Of a stretch of 64,000 nucleotides of DNA, positions 1 through 8,941 are shown in pieces. Source of the DNA: Mermis nigrescens (taxonomy: Eukaryota; Nematoda; Enoplea; Mermithida; Mermithidae). Location: positions 1,184,102 to 1,248,101 of the forward strand of contig JAVLUZ010000507.1 in assembly GCA_036768485.1 (NCBI GenBank), in the 5' to 3' direction. Both the position numbers and the translations under genes were made by a program. Under the pieces are notes generated by a model. The model had not been told where the DNA came from and did no database searches. It saw only the letters and a program-made list of their open reading frames with translations. How positions within the stretch are numbered: the stretch's first letter is position 1; the number at the start of each line of letters is the position of its first letter.

Positions 1-2716
1 GAAAAATTTGCGAGTTTAGCGGACGCTGTTCATTTCGTACTAAATTTCCTACTTGAACAGATGAATATAAAAGCACAAAAATAATGAGAATTTATGAATT
101 TAGCGGACGCTGTTCATTTCGTACTAAATTTCCTACTTGAACAGATGAATATAAAAGCAAAAAAATAATGAGAATTTATGAATTTAGCGGACGCTGTTCA
201 TTTCGTACTAAATTTCCTACTTGAACAGATGAATATAAGAGCACAAAAAATGAAAAATTTGCGAATTTAGCGGACGCTGTTCATTTCGTACTAAATTTCC
301 TACTTGAACAGATGAATATAAAAGCACAAAAAATGAAAAATTTGCGAGTTTAGCGGACGCTGTTCATTTCGTACTAAATTTCCTACTTGAACAGATGAAT
401 ATAAAAGCAAAAAAATAATGAGAATTTATGAATTTAGCGGACGCTGTTCATTTCGTACTAAATTTCCTACTTGAACAGATGAATATAAAAGCACAAAAAA
501 TGAAAAATTTGCGAGTTTAGCGGACGCTGTTCATTTCGTACTAAATTTCCTACTTGAACAGATGAATATAAAAGCACAAAAAATGAAAAATTTGCGAGTT
601 TAGCGGACGCTGTTCATTTCGTACTAAATTTCCTACTTGAACAGATGAATATAAAAGCACAAAAAATGAAAAATTTGTGAATTTAGCGGACGCTGTTCAT
701 TTCGTACTAAATTTCCTACTTGAACAGATGAATATAAAAGCACAAAAAATGAAAAATTTGCGAGTTTAGCGGACGCTGTTCATTTCGTACTAAATTTCCT
801 ACTTGAACAGATGAATATAAAAGCACAAAAAATGAAAAATTTGCGAGTTTAGCGGACGCTGTTCATTTCGTACTAAATTTCCTACTTGAACAGATGAATA
901 TAAAAGCAAAAAAATAATGAGAATTTATGAATTTAGCGGACGCTGTTCATTTCGTACTAAATTTCCTACTTGAACAGATGAATATAAGAGCACAAAAAAT
1001 GAAAAATTTGCGAATTTAGCGGACGCTGTTCATTTCGTACTAAATTTCCTACTTGAACAGATGAATATAAAAGCACAAAAAATGAAAAATTTGCGAGTTT
1101 AGCGGACGCTGTTCATTTCGTACTAAATTTCCTACTTGAACAGATGAATATAAAAGCAAAAAAATAATGAGAATTTATGAATTTAGCGGACGCTGTTCAT
1201 TTCGTACTAAATTTCCTACTTGAACAGATGAATATAAAAGCAAAAAAATAATGAGAATTTATGAATTTAGCGGACGCTGTTCATTTCGTACTAAATTTCC
1301 TACTTGAACAGATGAATATAAAAGCACAAAAAATGAAAAATTTGCGAATTTAGCGGACGCTGTTCATTTCGTACTAAATTTCCTACTTGAACAGATGAAT
1401 ATAAAAGCACAAAAAATGAAAAATTTGCGAGTTTAGCGGACGCTGTTCATTTCGTACTAAATTTCCTACTTGAACAGATGAATATAAAAGCAAAAAAATA
1501 ATGAGAATTTATGAATTTAGCGGACGCTGTTCATTTCGTACTAAATTTCCTACTTGAACAGATGAATATAAAAGCACAAAAAATGAAAAATTTGCGAGTT
1601 TAGCGGACGCTGTTCATTTCGTACTAAATTTCCTACTTGAACAGATGAATATAAAAGCACAAAAAATGAAAAATTTGCGAGTTTAGCGGACGCTGTTCAT
1701 TTCGTACTAAATTTCCTACTTGAACAGATGAATATAAAAGCACAAAAAATGAAAAATTTGCGAGTTTAGCGGACGCTGTTCATTTCGTACTAAATTTCCT
1801 ACTTGAACAGATGAATATAAAAGCACAAAAAAATGAAAAATTTGCGAGTTTAGCGGACGCTGTTCATTTCGTACTAAATTTCCTACTTGAACAGATGAAT
1901 ATAAAAGCAAAAAAATAATGAGAATTTATGAATCGGACGCTGTTCATTTTGTACTAAATTTCCTACTTGAACAGATAGATATAAAAGCACAAAAAATGAA
2001 AAATTTTATAGACTTAGCGGACGCTGTTCATTTCGTACTAAATTTCCTACTTGAACAGATGAATATAAATGCACAAAAAATGAGGATTTATAAGATCGGA
2101 CGCTGTTCATTTCGTACTAAATTTCCTACTTGAACAGGTGGATATAAAAGCACAAAAAATGAAAAATTGGCGAATTTAGCAGACGCTGTTCATTTCGTAC
2201 TAAATTTCCTACTTGAACAGATGAATATAAAAACACAAAAAATGAGGATTTATGAATCGGACGCTGTTCATTTCGTACCAAATTTCCTACTTGAACAGAT
2301 GGATATAAAAGCACAAAAAATGAAAAATTTGCGAATTTAGCGGACGCTGTTCATTTCGTACTAAATTTCCTACTTGAACAGATGGATATAAAAGCACAAA
2401 AAATGAAAAATTTGCGAATTTAGCGGACGCTGTTCATTTCGTACTAAATTTCCTACTTGAACAGATGAATATAAAAGCACAAAAAATGAGAATTTATAAG
2501 ATCGAACGCTGTTCATTTCGTACTAAATTTCCTACTTGAACAGATGAATATAAAAACACAAAACAGAGGATTTATTAATCGGACGCTGTTCATTTCGTAC
2601 TAAATTTCCTACTTGAACAGATGAATATAAAACACAAAAAATGAGGATTTATGAATCGGATGCTGTCTATTTCGTACTAAATTTCCTACTTGAACAGATG
2701 GATATCACAGCAAGAC
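1..2716. repeat. 83-84 bp satellite array, about 32 copies
   Basis: A tandem array of an 83-84 bp unit built around gcggacgctgttcatttcg and cctacttgaacagatg. It runs off the left edge of the window. Two junction types alternate: one with aatgaaaaatttgcga, the other with aataatgagaatttatgaa. A rare variant (ataagagcac) recurs at about 234 and 984, suggesting a partial higher-order period near 750 bp. From about 1920 the units become diverged, and the last recognisable one ends near 2716. Open frames across the array, on both strands, only reflect the repeat. Units are directly adjacent with no spacers, so it is not a CRISPR array. Confidence 0.97.
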
Positions 2717-2755
2717 TACAGCACATGCTTTAAACAAACAATAAAATCCACTATC

Positions 2756-2940
2756 TTATGAATAAATGCTACAGTTAAATACTCCTAAAGCTAATGAAAT
2801 AATCATGTACCCAAAAGATAAAAAAAGATTTAAAAACGAACCTGCTAGTACAATGGCATATCCTGGTTGCATGATTGAACAGTGGCATAATAGCAATGAA
2901 ACAGGATACGAACCATGAATGATGTACGCCTGCAAAATAA
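2756..2940 (-). other. possible transmembrane-protein exon (unidentified)
   Basis: On the minus strand a pyrimidine-rich tract ending ttttgcag (near 2933) looks like a 3' splice site. It is followed by an open frame to 2756 with hydrophobic stretches, including YAIVLAGSFLNLFLSFGYM. The pattern is reminiscent of a membrane-transporter exon, but I cannot assign a family. The frame could be open by chance in AT-rich DNA, because hydrophobic residues are favoured by T-rich codons. No second exon was found nearby. Confidence 0.2.
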
Positions 2941-3139
2941 GGTTAGAGTTAACGATGACAAAACAAATGCTAAATTTAAAGATTGAAGATGCTGAAAAGG
3001 AAAATTTCATAAAAAGTCTTGTACAATGAAAAAATAATAATAATCCACACATACCATAATCAGAAGTGGTTTATAAGTGACTGGCAAAGCGATGGCTGAA
3101 TCGGAGCCACAGAATAAGGTTTAACCCATAAACAGTGAG

Positions 3140-3480
3140 TACATAAACTTGTTAGCAAGGCAGAAGCCTGCGAGGCAACATGACAGGATACGCGACCACC
3201 CGAATGCCATACCATGTACAGATTCGGGTGGCCATATCAACCAAGTTGTTCAGTCGGCAAAATGTTCAGGCTTCCAGCGTATTCTCCCGTCACGGTGGAC
3301 AAGTCACAGCCGCCCAAATGAATCAGAAGAGCGGCGGTATGAAGCATCGCTGCTACCCTGACCCACGTGGGACAGACGCTGAACTTACCCTCCAGGCAGA
3401 CAGAATATGACCGCATCGGACACTTCCGGCCCCGCACAGCGAGTCTCCCGATGACCACAAACGCGCGGGCGTGGCCTACA
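3140..3480. other. GC-rich patch without identified gene
   Basis: This stretch is clearly more GC-rich than its surroundings. It is partly open on both strands, with minus-strand residues such as LIHLGGCDLSTVTGEYAG. A gtaagt donor-like site also occurs on the minus strand near 3390. I recognise no domain. It could be an exon of a decayed gene or part of a mobile element. The flanks (3060-3140 and 3480-3760) show nothing I can name. Confidence 0.25.
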
Positions 3481-3782
3481 CAATCATTATTGCTAAATAG
3501 AACGCTTAATTTAAATAGTTTTAAATTCTTTAGAATATCAAATAAAACCCGCAAAGCCGCCTGCAAAATCATACTTGACTCATAGACCTTCAATGCATGT
3601 ATTTTAGAAAGGATAAAAAACTGAAATATAACTACTTTTGCATAGTGAAGTGTTTTATTCAGCTGACATTTGAAAAATTTCTGAATCAAATGTAATCGCT
3701 TGCCTCCGAATTTTTACGTAAAAGGAAAACGTCACCTTATTTATCATGAAAATGAAAAAGAGTACCTGCTCCACTTGCAGAT

Positions 3783-3965
3783 TTGCCGCCGCCACTGCCG
3801 CTTGCCGTCGCTCCACCGCTGTCAGTGCTGGACGTCACACCTCCACCGCCGGTCGCCGCCGCCAACTGCCGTCGCTGTCGCTCAACTGCCGGTCGCCGTC
3901 GCTCCACTGCCGGTCGCCGTCGCTCCACTGCGCCGGTCGCCGTCGCTCCACCACCGCTGCCACTG
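3783..3965. repeat. GC-rich minisatellite, about 21 bp period
   Basis: Short direct repeats around gccgtcgctccactgccggtc occur several times, together with a related accgccg block at the left. The three plus frames are all open here only because the repeat contains no stop. The rest of 3480-5060 is AT-rich DNA in which I see nothing else. Confidence 0.75.
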
Positions 3966-5059
3966 GTTGTTGGTCCGCCGCGTCCTGTCTCCCCCTATTA
4001 TTGCATACATTTTATTTCAAACAGCGCCGCATTGCAAAACATAAATAATTCATCTACGCTGAATTATATTGAACTTCTTAGTGCGCAAATTATCACCAAC
4101 CCCAGAATTTATGTTTTTTCAAAAGTTAACCAAACTATCTAAACAATCAAAGGGAATGTGCCTTATTAAGCGTTTATAGCTATCTAGTTGCTCAAAAGTG
4201 TGAAATTGTGCTTCGCGCCATATACTCGTGTTTTGCTTAGTTTATTCAATTTTGGATTTATTTCCTTTTTTGTTTTTTTCCAAAGTTCTAATGTTTTTAT
4301 ACTTAAAAAAATATGGTATCGTAAGAAACGTTGAAAAATGATGCTTTTGACTCGAGCCCAGTATAATTGGTACCAAGTATGGCATTCTATCCCCGCCGAG
4401 TCCTTATGGTGTGCATATCTTGAGATAAGTAATTAATAGTAATATACTGTTTTAACTTTGCAACGAAATTCGTTTGTTTATCTAATACTTATTCTAGAAT
4501 TTGCGAGAATTCACGAATAAAAAAACGTTGCCAATAAAAAAGTCCTAAATTTGTTAAAAAAATATGTTCCAAAATGGAAAAAATGCATGCTGAAATAGCT
4601 GTTGCAGCTCTTGAGATTGTTTTCAAAAGCATGCTGAAGAAAATGGCTTGCAGGTTTCGAAAAGAAAGTGTAAATAATAGGCATTATCTGGCGCGAAGTG
4701 CTTTTGAAATTTGAGAAATTATGATCAATAGCGCTAAAAATCATTGGCAAATTTTACAACGCCAAGCTATCTTTGCCAATGAATCAACACAAGCGATTTT
4801 AAAAGCATACCTGACGAACCGCATGCCAAATCCGCTGCACTCCTGTTGCCGCCGGCTCGTTTGTGCAGGCGCACATTACCATTTAGTACGTTGAGTATGC
4901 ATTCGCATAAGCATAAAATTAGTCATTTCTTTCTGCATTTTCTAATATTGCCTTACGTTGTTTAGGTTTTGCCTAGACACACGTCGATGTAGCTAATGTG
5001 TTTCTGTAAACGTTTTGGAGCCATTTTTTATTTTGACCTAAAATATGTTAGGTTCTTTA

Positions 5060-5665
5060 TACCTGAAAATAATGGTTTTTTGAGAAATTTTAGCGCGGAG
5101 ACGTAAATTTTTCAGGTGTAGATTGTGTCAAGTCGACCAAAAGTGAAAGAAAACGCTTCTTTTGTAGCATCATTAAAGGCTTCAGAAAAAACTTAGGATT
5201 GGCGAGGGTAAAGCTGACGGGCTATGTTTGTACCTGGAGCCGATCAGACGGATTCTTCATTAAAACTAAATATTCAGTGTTTATGCGACATGTTTTTAAA
5301 CCTTTAAAAAATATGTTTTGAACGATATTTATTACAGAAATATCCCAATGATGACAACCGCGTGTAAATAATAAATCATTTTTTGCTTCTTGCATAAGAT
5401 CGTCTATTATAATTAATTGTGGTTCACTGCTATGCTGCCTAACTAGACTTAAATCAGGGGGTCCTTTCATGAAAATTACGCTAGTTTCCAACTCTTTATG
5501 TAAACTTTGATCTTCTGCGAAAAACCACCATATAAATTTCGGAGGTGGATGAATAAAATTATTTGCATTTTTTACAAGCTGTTTTACAAAAGTTGATTTT
5601 CCAGCCTTTGTGGGGCCGGCTACAATACAAGTAAAGGGGTGTTTAAATCGGAGATCCATTTTCAT
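5060..5665 (-). pseudogene. Polinton packaging ATPase (A32/FtsK-HerA type), C-terminus broken
   Basis: The family drives genome packaging into the capsid. The frame opens at an ATG at 5665 and reads 147 residues to a stop at 5222. The Walker A motif GPTKAGKST is at residues 17-25 and Walker B LIIIDDLM is near residue 85. Towards the end comes HHWDISVINIVQNIF, matching the family's sensor and conserved histidine region. The usual ATPase continues well past this point. Here recognisable C-terminal sequence runs on in other frames down to about 5060, broken by at least one frameshift near 5228 and further stops. A TATA-like tatatatta lies 30-40 bp upstream of the start. The product as it stands would be truncated. 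Confidence 0.82.
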
Positions 5666-5721
5666 AACGTGTATGAATTGTGCTTTTTCCTAATATATAT
5701 GAAGCTCTCTCTGCCAGCTGC

Positions 5722-5828
5722 TTATGCAGATGCCCAGCCTGCGGGACGAGGACCCGGAGCTACAGCGCAGGCCGAAAAATTTTTTTTGTTCTTTTTTGTT
5801 TTATCATTTTTTTCAGGCGAACGTACAT
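5722..5828 (-). pseudogene. degenerate copy of the Lys-rich GPRP-motif small gene
   Basis: The minus strand here encodes a lysine/asparagine-rich run followed by SACAVAPGPRPAGWASA. It parallels the Lys-rich, Cys and GPRPGTG ending of the small gene at 8452-8733. No ATG lies in the GPRP frame: the ATG at 5828 is in a different frame and soon stops. I read it as a decayed paralogue. Like the 8452 copy it sits directly upstream of a TATA-like sequence of the next gene. The function is unknown. Confidence 0.35.
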
Positions 5829-5831
5829 TTT

Positions 5832-6218
5832 TCACAAATTTAGGTTTTCTATATTGCTCATGATACGCTCAATTTGCGTATCAACAGTATTTTCAGTTGA
5901 CAGTGTCCAAACAACGCGACGTTCTGGCCGAATATGTTGCCACATTTCGACAAAGAAAGATGTTTCGAAACGGGCCATTTGCCGCTCTAAGGCAATAGCA
6001 AAATGCCAGAAGCCGCGCCGTTTGTTTTTTCCTGTCAACTCACGCTGCGTGTTGTATTGCGCAGCAGCCGCTTTCCACTGATCCTTGTAGGCATCAGAGA
6101 AGCGGTTCCAAAAATACGTAGCGACCCGAGCAAGTTGGTAATCATTGTATGGAAATTGAGAAAAAATCCGAGCCAGCTCGGAACAAAAGGTAACAAAGAT
6201 TTGCTGACCAGAAGACAT
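5832..6218 (-). CDS. HMG-box-like DNA-binding protein of the Polinton
   Basis: The open frame starts at the ATG at 6218 (MSSGQQIF) and gives 128 residues; codons farther upstream have no ATG. Residues about 6-55 follow the spacing of an HMG box. There is an aromatic-rich first helix (FVTFCSELARIF), then YNDYQLARVATYFWNRFSDAY with the usual W position, then KDQWKAAAAQYNTQR. The rest has a basic KNKRRGFWHF segment. HMG boxes bend DNA, so a genome-architecture or packaging role is plausible but inferred. The frame is intact. The region upstream of the ATG is a promoter block shared with the next gene (6296-6613). Confidence 0.6.
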   Translation of the reverse strand: MSSGQQIFVTFCSELARIFSQFPYNDYQLARVATYFWNRFSDAYKDQWKAAAAQYNTQRELTGKNKRRGFWHFAIALERQMARFETSFFVEMWQHIRPERRVVWTLSTENTVDTQIERIMSNIENLNL

Positions 6219-6286
6219 TTTCGACCGCACAGTAAGTGAAAATTTTTAAGAATGATGCTTTTTTAAATTTTCAATCCCTTATATAG
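6219..6286 (-). promoter_or_regulatory. promoter block with TATA box upstream of the 6218 start
   Basis: Reading the minus strand, TATATAAGGG (6285-6276) is followed by attgaaaatttaaa, a catcatt element, and a gcggtcgaaa motif ending just before the ATG. The same order of elements occurs before the neighbouring gene (6614-6680). The spacing from TATA to ATG is about 60 bp, leaving room for a short leader. Confidence 0.6.
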
Positions 6287-6295
6287 ACTCCAGCT

Positions 6296-6613
6296 CTATT
6301 CCGATGCTATTTTTAGCAAGCTTTCTTCCCGTCGTGAAGCCATATTTTTTCTTTCTTCCAAGTGTCTCTCAAGAACTGCGATCCCAGCCTCTTGTCTCGC
6401 CTTATTGTATTCCAAACATTTTGGACACATCGGTATCGAAAAAAATAAGTTACCCGAATCTGTTCTAAAACAGTCTCGTTCTTCGCAAATTTTTTGGCAA
6501 AAATAACAAAGTTCGATCGTTAGTGCATACATTGGCCGAGGCAAGTTGCGGGAGCACAACTGAATTGGAGATTTAATCTTCTTTGAACGTAATTCAGGAG
6601 CAGAAGAGTCCAT
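6296..6613 (-). CDS. small Cys-rich (zinc-ribbon-like) Polinton protein
   Basis: The frame starts at the ATG at 6613 (MDSSAPEL) and gives 105 residues. CYFCQKICEERDC at about residues 36-48 and CPKCLEY at about 77-83 make paired Cys knuckles, a likely zinc ribbon. The C-terminal third is charged and probably helical (LERHLEERKNMASRREESLL). I do not recognise the family. It is the same size class as the Cys-rich protein at 7837-8256. A degenerate partial copy of its middle lies at 6700-6790. The frame is intact and preceded by its own TATA box. Confidence 0.6.
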   Translation of the reverse strand: MDSSAPELRSKKIKSPIQLCSRNLPRPMYALTIELCYFCQKICEERDCFRTDSGNLFFSIPMCPKCLEYNKARQEAGIAVLERHLEERKNMASRREESLLKIASE

Positions 6614-6680
6614 TTTTCGACCGCTCAGTTAAGCAATAATTTTAAAAATGATGATTTTTAAATTTTCAATCCCTTTTATA
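6614..6680 (-). promoter_or_regulatory. promoter block with TATA box upstream of the 6613 start
   Basis: On the minus strand TATAAAAGGG (6680-6671) is followed by attgaaaatttaaa, aatcatcattttt and gagcggtcgaaaa directly before the ATG. It is a close copy of the block at 6219-6286. Duplicated promoters before adjacent genes point to gene duplication or co-regulation. Confidence 0.6.
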
Positions 6681-6699
6681 CTTTCTGAGCTGAGTCTTT

Positions 6700-6790
6700 T
6701 TTAGCACCAGAAAAACCGGATTTATCCAAATCTGTTTTAAAGCAGTATCTCTCTCTGAACAAATTTTTAACGATGCATACTTTTATCTGA
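6700..6790 (-). pseudogene. fragment duplicated from the adjacent Cys-rich gene
   Basis: The bases around aaatctgttttaaagcagt and the following gaacaaattttt...gatgcatac match, with gaps, the part of the Cys-rich gene near 6450-6530 (gaatctgttctaaaacagt). No open frame survives. It is best read as a remnant of a tandem duplication, in line with the duplicated promoter block. Confidence 0.4.
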
Positions 6791-6806
6791 AGTTTCTTAT
6801 ATAGAT

Positions 6807-7080
6807 TCATAATTTGATTAGTTGACTAACCCAACTATTAAATTTTTCAGGAAAACCGCGCCATTTAACTAAATATTCCGTTTTTCTTCCTTTTTTGCAA
6901 GTGTTTAAAACTTTTTCTACTACGTAAACTTCATCGACAATGTCAACTTTTTGTAGTTCTGGCTCATAGAACACGCCTTCTAATTTTTCACCCATCTGAT
7001 CCATTAGTGTGTAAACGGGTGGATTACGTTTAAGTTTTTTATCTATTACGAACGTTTCTTCACTCCAGTTAGGCTCGATA
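6807..7080 (-). pseudogene. chromodomain tail of the Polinton integrase, frame-shifted from the core
   Basis: The minus frame carries NWSEETFVI, then a linker, then VEKVLNTCKKGRKTEYLVKW and RGFPEKFNSWV. This is a chromodomain with the usual aromatic cage positions (Y, W, W). In Polinton integrases this domain is fused to the catalytic core and is thought to guide insertion. Here it is one base out of frame with the core: the break lies near 7076-7077, in an extra G:C pair. The frame stops at 6807, which may be the natural end. Confidence 0.8.
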
Positions 7081-7833
7081 ACCCTTCTCAAAAGTTCTCT
7101 TAACCTTACTTATGCGAACTTTATCTCCTACGTTAAATTTGAAAATTACGTTTTTATTGTCAATTTTGAATACTTTTCGTAAAATTTGAGACTCGTTGTT
7201 AATATTAACGTTGGCCGGTTCAATACCTATCGTACGATGTTTTGTATTATTGTAACCTTCAATCAGATCATCTAAAATATTAATGTACCTATATGTGTTA
7301 TGTTTCGTATAATAGCGCCACATGCGTTCTTTCAAAGTGCGGTTAAAGCGCTCGACTACGCATGCCTTGAGCTCACTGTTTGTTGTGAAGAAATCAATAT
7401 CATTTTCTTTCAAAAAGGCTTGAAATTGTTTATTTAAAAATTCTGTGCCTGCGTCACTTTGCACCTTTTCTGGTTTTCGACCTTTATCTAAAATGAGCTT
7501 GAAAGCATTGAGAATCGAAGCCGCGCTTTTATTTTTTACGGGTAAACTCCATGCATACTTGCTAAACACGTCTATACAGTTTAAGAGAAAAACAGAACCG
7601 TCATTATACTTTTTCAGTGATTGCAAGTCTACTAAATCTATAGCCCATTGCTCATCTATCCTGGAAACTATAACTTTATTGCGCACATATTTTCTTCTCG
7701 CCGGTTTATGTAAAGTGTAGGTTGGTTGGGTTTCGAGCCAATTAATCACCTCCTTTTTAGGCAATTTCACGCGTGCCCTCAGAGGTTCGACCCCCGTGTA
7801 CCCCGTCTGAGGATCGTAATAATTTTTTTCCAT
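7069..7833 (-). pseudogene. Polinton integrase core (rve, DDE)
   Basis: The frame starts at the ATG at 7833 and gives 254 residues before the frameshift into the chromodomain. The catalytic residues are visible: D in WAIDLVDL (about residue 65), D in VQSDAGTEF (about 129) and E in VVERFNRTLKERMW (about 161). They keep the D,D(35)E-like order. The C-terminal part (KFNVGDKVRISK) is the SH3-like fold seen before the chromodomain. The family inserts the element's DNA into the host genome. The Cys-rich gene upstream ends 3 bp before this start. The core looks intact, but the full protein is broken by the one-base shift near 7077. Confidence 0.9.
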
Positions 7834-7836
7834 GAT

Positions 7837-8256
7837 TCAATAGAAATATAATGCGTTTTTGCCTTTAGTTACAGTGCAAAAAATATTAGTACACTTTTTG
7901 CAAAATTTGACTACAATTTTTAATTTTTTGTTTCTAGAAATTTTTAAAATACAATCATCACATTTAACAGCAAAGCTTATATCGTCACGTTTTGGCTGAG
8001 GTCTTTCCGAATAAAAGTACAACATGTACTTATCTTTCTTGATAACGTTAATTTCACTTGAGCATTTCTCACAGAGTAAAAATGAAAAACTTGGAGACTT
8101 TTTACCTATCTTTAAAACGCACTGTTTACAACCAGGTTCGAAAAATCTACACCATCTCCGTTGAAAACATGGTTTCTTATGCAGAAAATTACAAATCTCG
8201 TAGTGGTATTTCGATTTGGGCTTCATCGAACACTGCAGACAATCGACGAGATCCAT
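7837..8256 (-). CDS. Cys-rich multi-zinc-ribbon Polinton protein
   Basis: The frame runs from the ATG at 8256 to a stop at 7837 and gives 139 residues. Cys pairs recur in order: CLQC, CFQRRWC, CKQC, CEKC, CDDC, CKKC, plus single Cys. The spacing is typical of several small zinc ribbons. The end KGKNALYFY parallels the internal DKYMLYFY, so the protein may be an internal two-fold repeat. I do not recognise a named family. The start overlaps the end of the small membrane-protein gene at 8189-8371. The frame is intact. Confidence 0.6.
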   Translation of the reverse strand: MDLVDCLQCSMKPKSKYHYEICNFLHKKPCFQRRWCRFFEPGCKQCVLKIGKKSPSFSFLLCEKCSSEINVIKKDKYMLYFYSERPQPKRDDISFAVKCDDCILKISRNKKLKIVVKFCKKCTNIFCTVTKGKNALYFY

Positions 8257-8371
8257 TTCTACTTGATCCTAAGCTACTTAAACCTCTATGCAACTTTTTA
8301 ATTTGTTTCTTCAAAAGCTTGCACAAAACTAAAATTGATAGAACTATTATGAGAACAATACAGCCCAACAT
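8189..8371 (-). CDS. small single-pass membrane protein of the Polinton
   Basis: The frame starts at the ATG at 8371, the third of several in-frame ATGs, and gives 60 residues. I chose it because the peptide then begins MLGCIVLIIVLSILVLCKLL, one clear transmembrane helix, followed by KKQIKKLHRG as a positive-inside flank and a polar tail. A TATA-like tatataag lies about 80 bp upstream. The gene overlaps the start of the next gene by about 68 bp in another frame. The function is unknown. Small membrane proteins are common in Polintons, but I assign no role. Confidence 0.5.
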   Translation of the reverse strand: MLGCIVLIIVLSILVLCKLLKKQIKKLHRGLSSLGSSRNGSRRLSAVFDEAQIEIPLRDL

Positions 8372-8446
8372 TTCATTATGAATAGGTTGTAGGTGGTATC
8401 TAGTGATGCAAGTACCATTTAACATTTTTATCATTTTTGAACAAGA

Positions 8447-8458
8447 AAATCTTATATA
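8447..8458 (-). promoter_or_regulatory. TATA box overlapping the upstream gene's stop
   Basis: On the minus strand tatataag sits where the Lys-rich gene (8452-8733) ends, about 80 bp ahead of the membrane-protein ATG at 8371. The position relative to the ATG is like the other Polinton promoters in this window. Confidence 0.45.
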
Positions 8459-8733
8459 ACTTTGCATGCTTCTCCGCCATTGCAAATGCAGTGCCCGGTG
8501 CCAGGACGGGGACCTGAGCATGCGGCGGCACCATTTTTTTTAATTTTTGGATTTTTTTTTATTTTTACTTTTCTATTTTTTTTTGAACGTATGAAAACTT
8601 TCTTAACACAACAAGACACATGATATTGGGACAAAAGACGTCTAGAACATTCACAAAACAACCCGATTTTGCCCATATGTACAAGACTGCTACCTCCTGC
8701 CACAAACTTGCTTCCGCAAGGTACAGGCGGCAT
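8452..8733 (-). CDS. Lys- and Cys-rich small Polinton protein with GPRPGTG motif
   Basis: Taken from the ATG at 8733 (MPPVPCGSKF), the frame gives 93 residues. Its middle has Cys pairs (FCEC, CC). Next comes a strongly basic run (KKVFIRSKKNRKVKIKK), then ACSGPRPGTGHCICNGGEAC. Basic, DNA-condensing core proteins are known from adenovirus-like elements, but I do not claim homology. A degenerate paralogue ending GPRPAG is at 5722-5828. The N-terminal PPVPCGSKFVAGGS is repeated in an adjacent copy at 8834-8893, so the first part may be repeat-derived and the true start may be the internal ATG. Confidence 0.4.
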   Translation of the reverse strand: MPPVPCGSKFVAGGSSLVHMGKIGLFCECSRRLLSQYHVSCCVKKVFIRSKKNRKVKIKKNPKIKKNGAAACSGPRPGTGHCICNGGEACKVI

Positions 8734-8893
8734 CAGCAAAATAAAAAAGACTCAAACACTGGGTACACTGCACCACGTACCTGCTCCTCACAGGGTATGA
8801 AGTGCACCCAGAAAGAACAAACACACAATTGAGTTGACTGCTACCTCCTGCCACGAACTTGCTTCCGCAAGGTACAGGCGGCAACAGCAAAAA
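8683..8893. repeat. imperfect 60 bp direct repeat pair
   Basis: The segment around ctgctacctcctgccac and cttccgcaaggtacaggcgg occurs at 8684-8743 and again at 8835-8894 with few changes. On the minus strand both copies encode PPVPCGSKFVAGGSS. The roughly 90 bp between them is unique. The repeat lies between the polymerase stop and the small basic gene. Confidence 0.7.
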
Positions 8894-8941
8894 AAGACAA
8901 AAAAAGACCCAACCACCACGTACAAACACACAATGGGCATT

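Noticed and set aside
1..2716. Possible CRISPR array because of regular repeats
   Set aside because: Units are contiguous and there are no unique spacers; the setting is eukaryotic. It is satellite DNA.
4161..4240. Polinton terminal repeat, because gtgcttcgcgcc...atactcgtg resembles 13335-13365
   Set aside because: The similarity is weak and in the same, not inverted, orientation.
2720..5060. Capsid, minor capsid or protease genes of the Polinton
   Set aside because: No motif of these families could be read in any frame.
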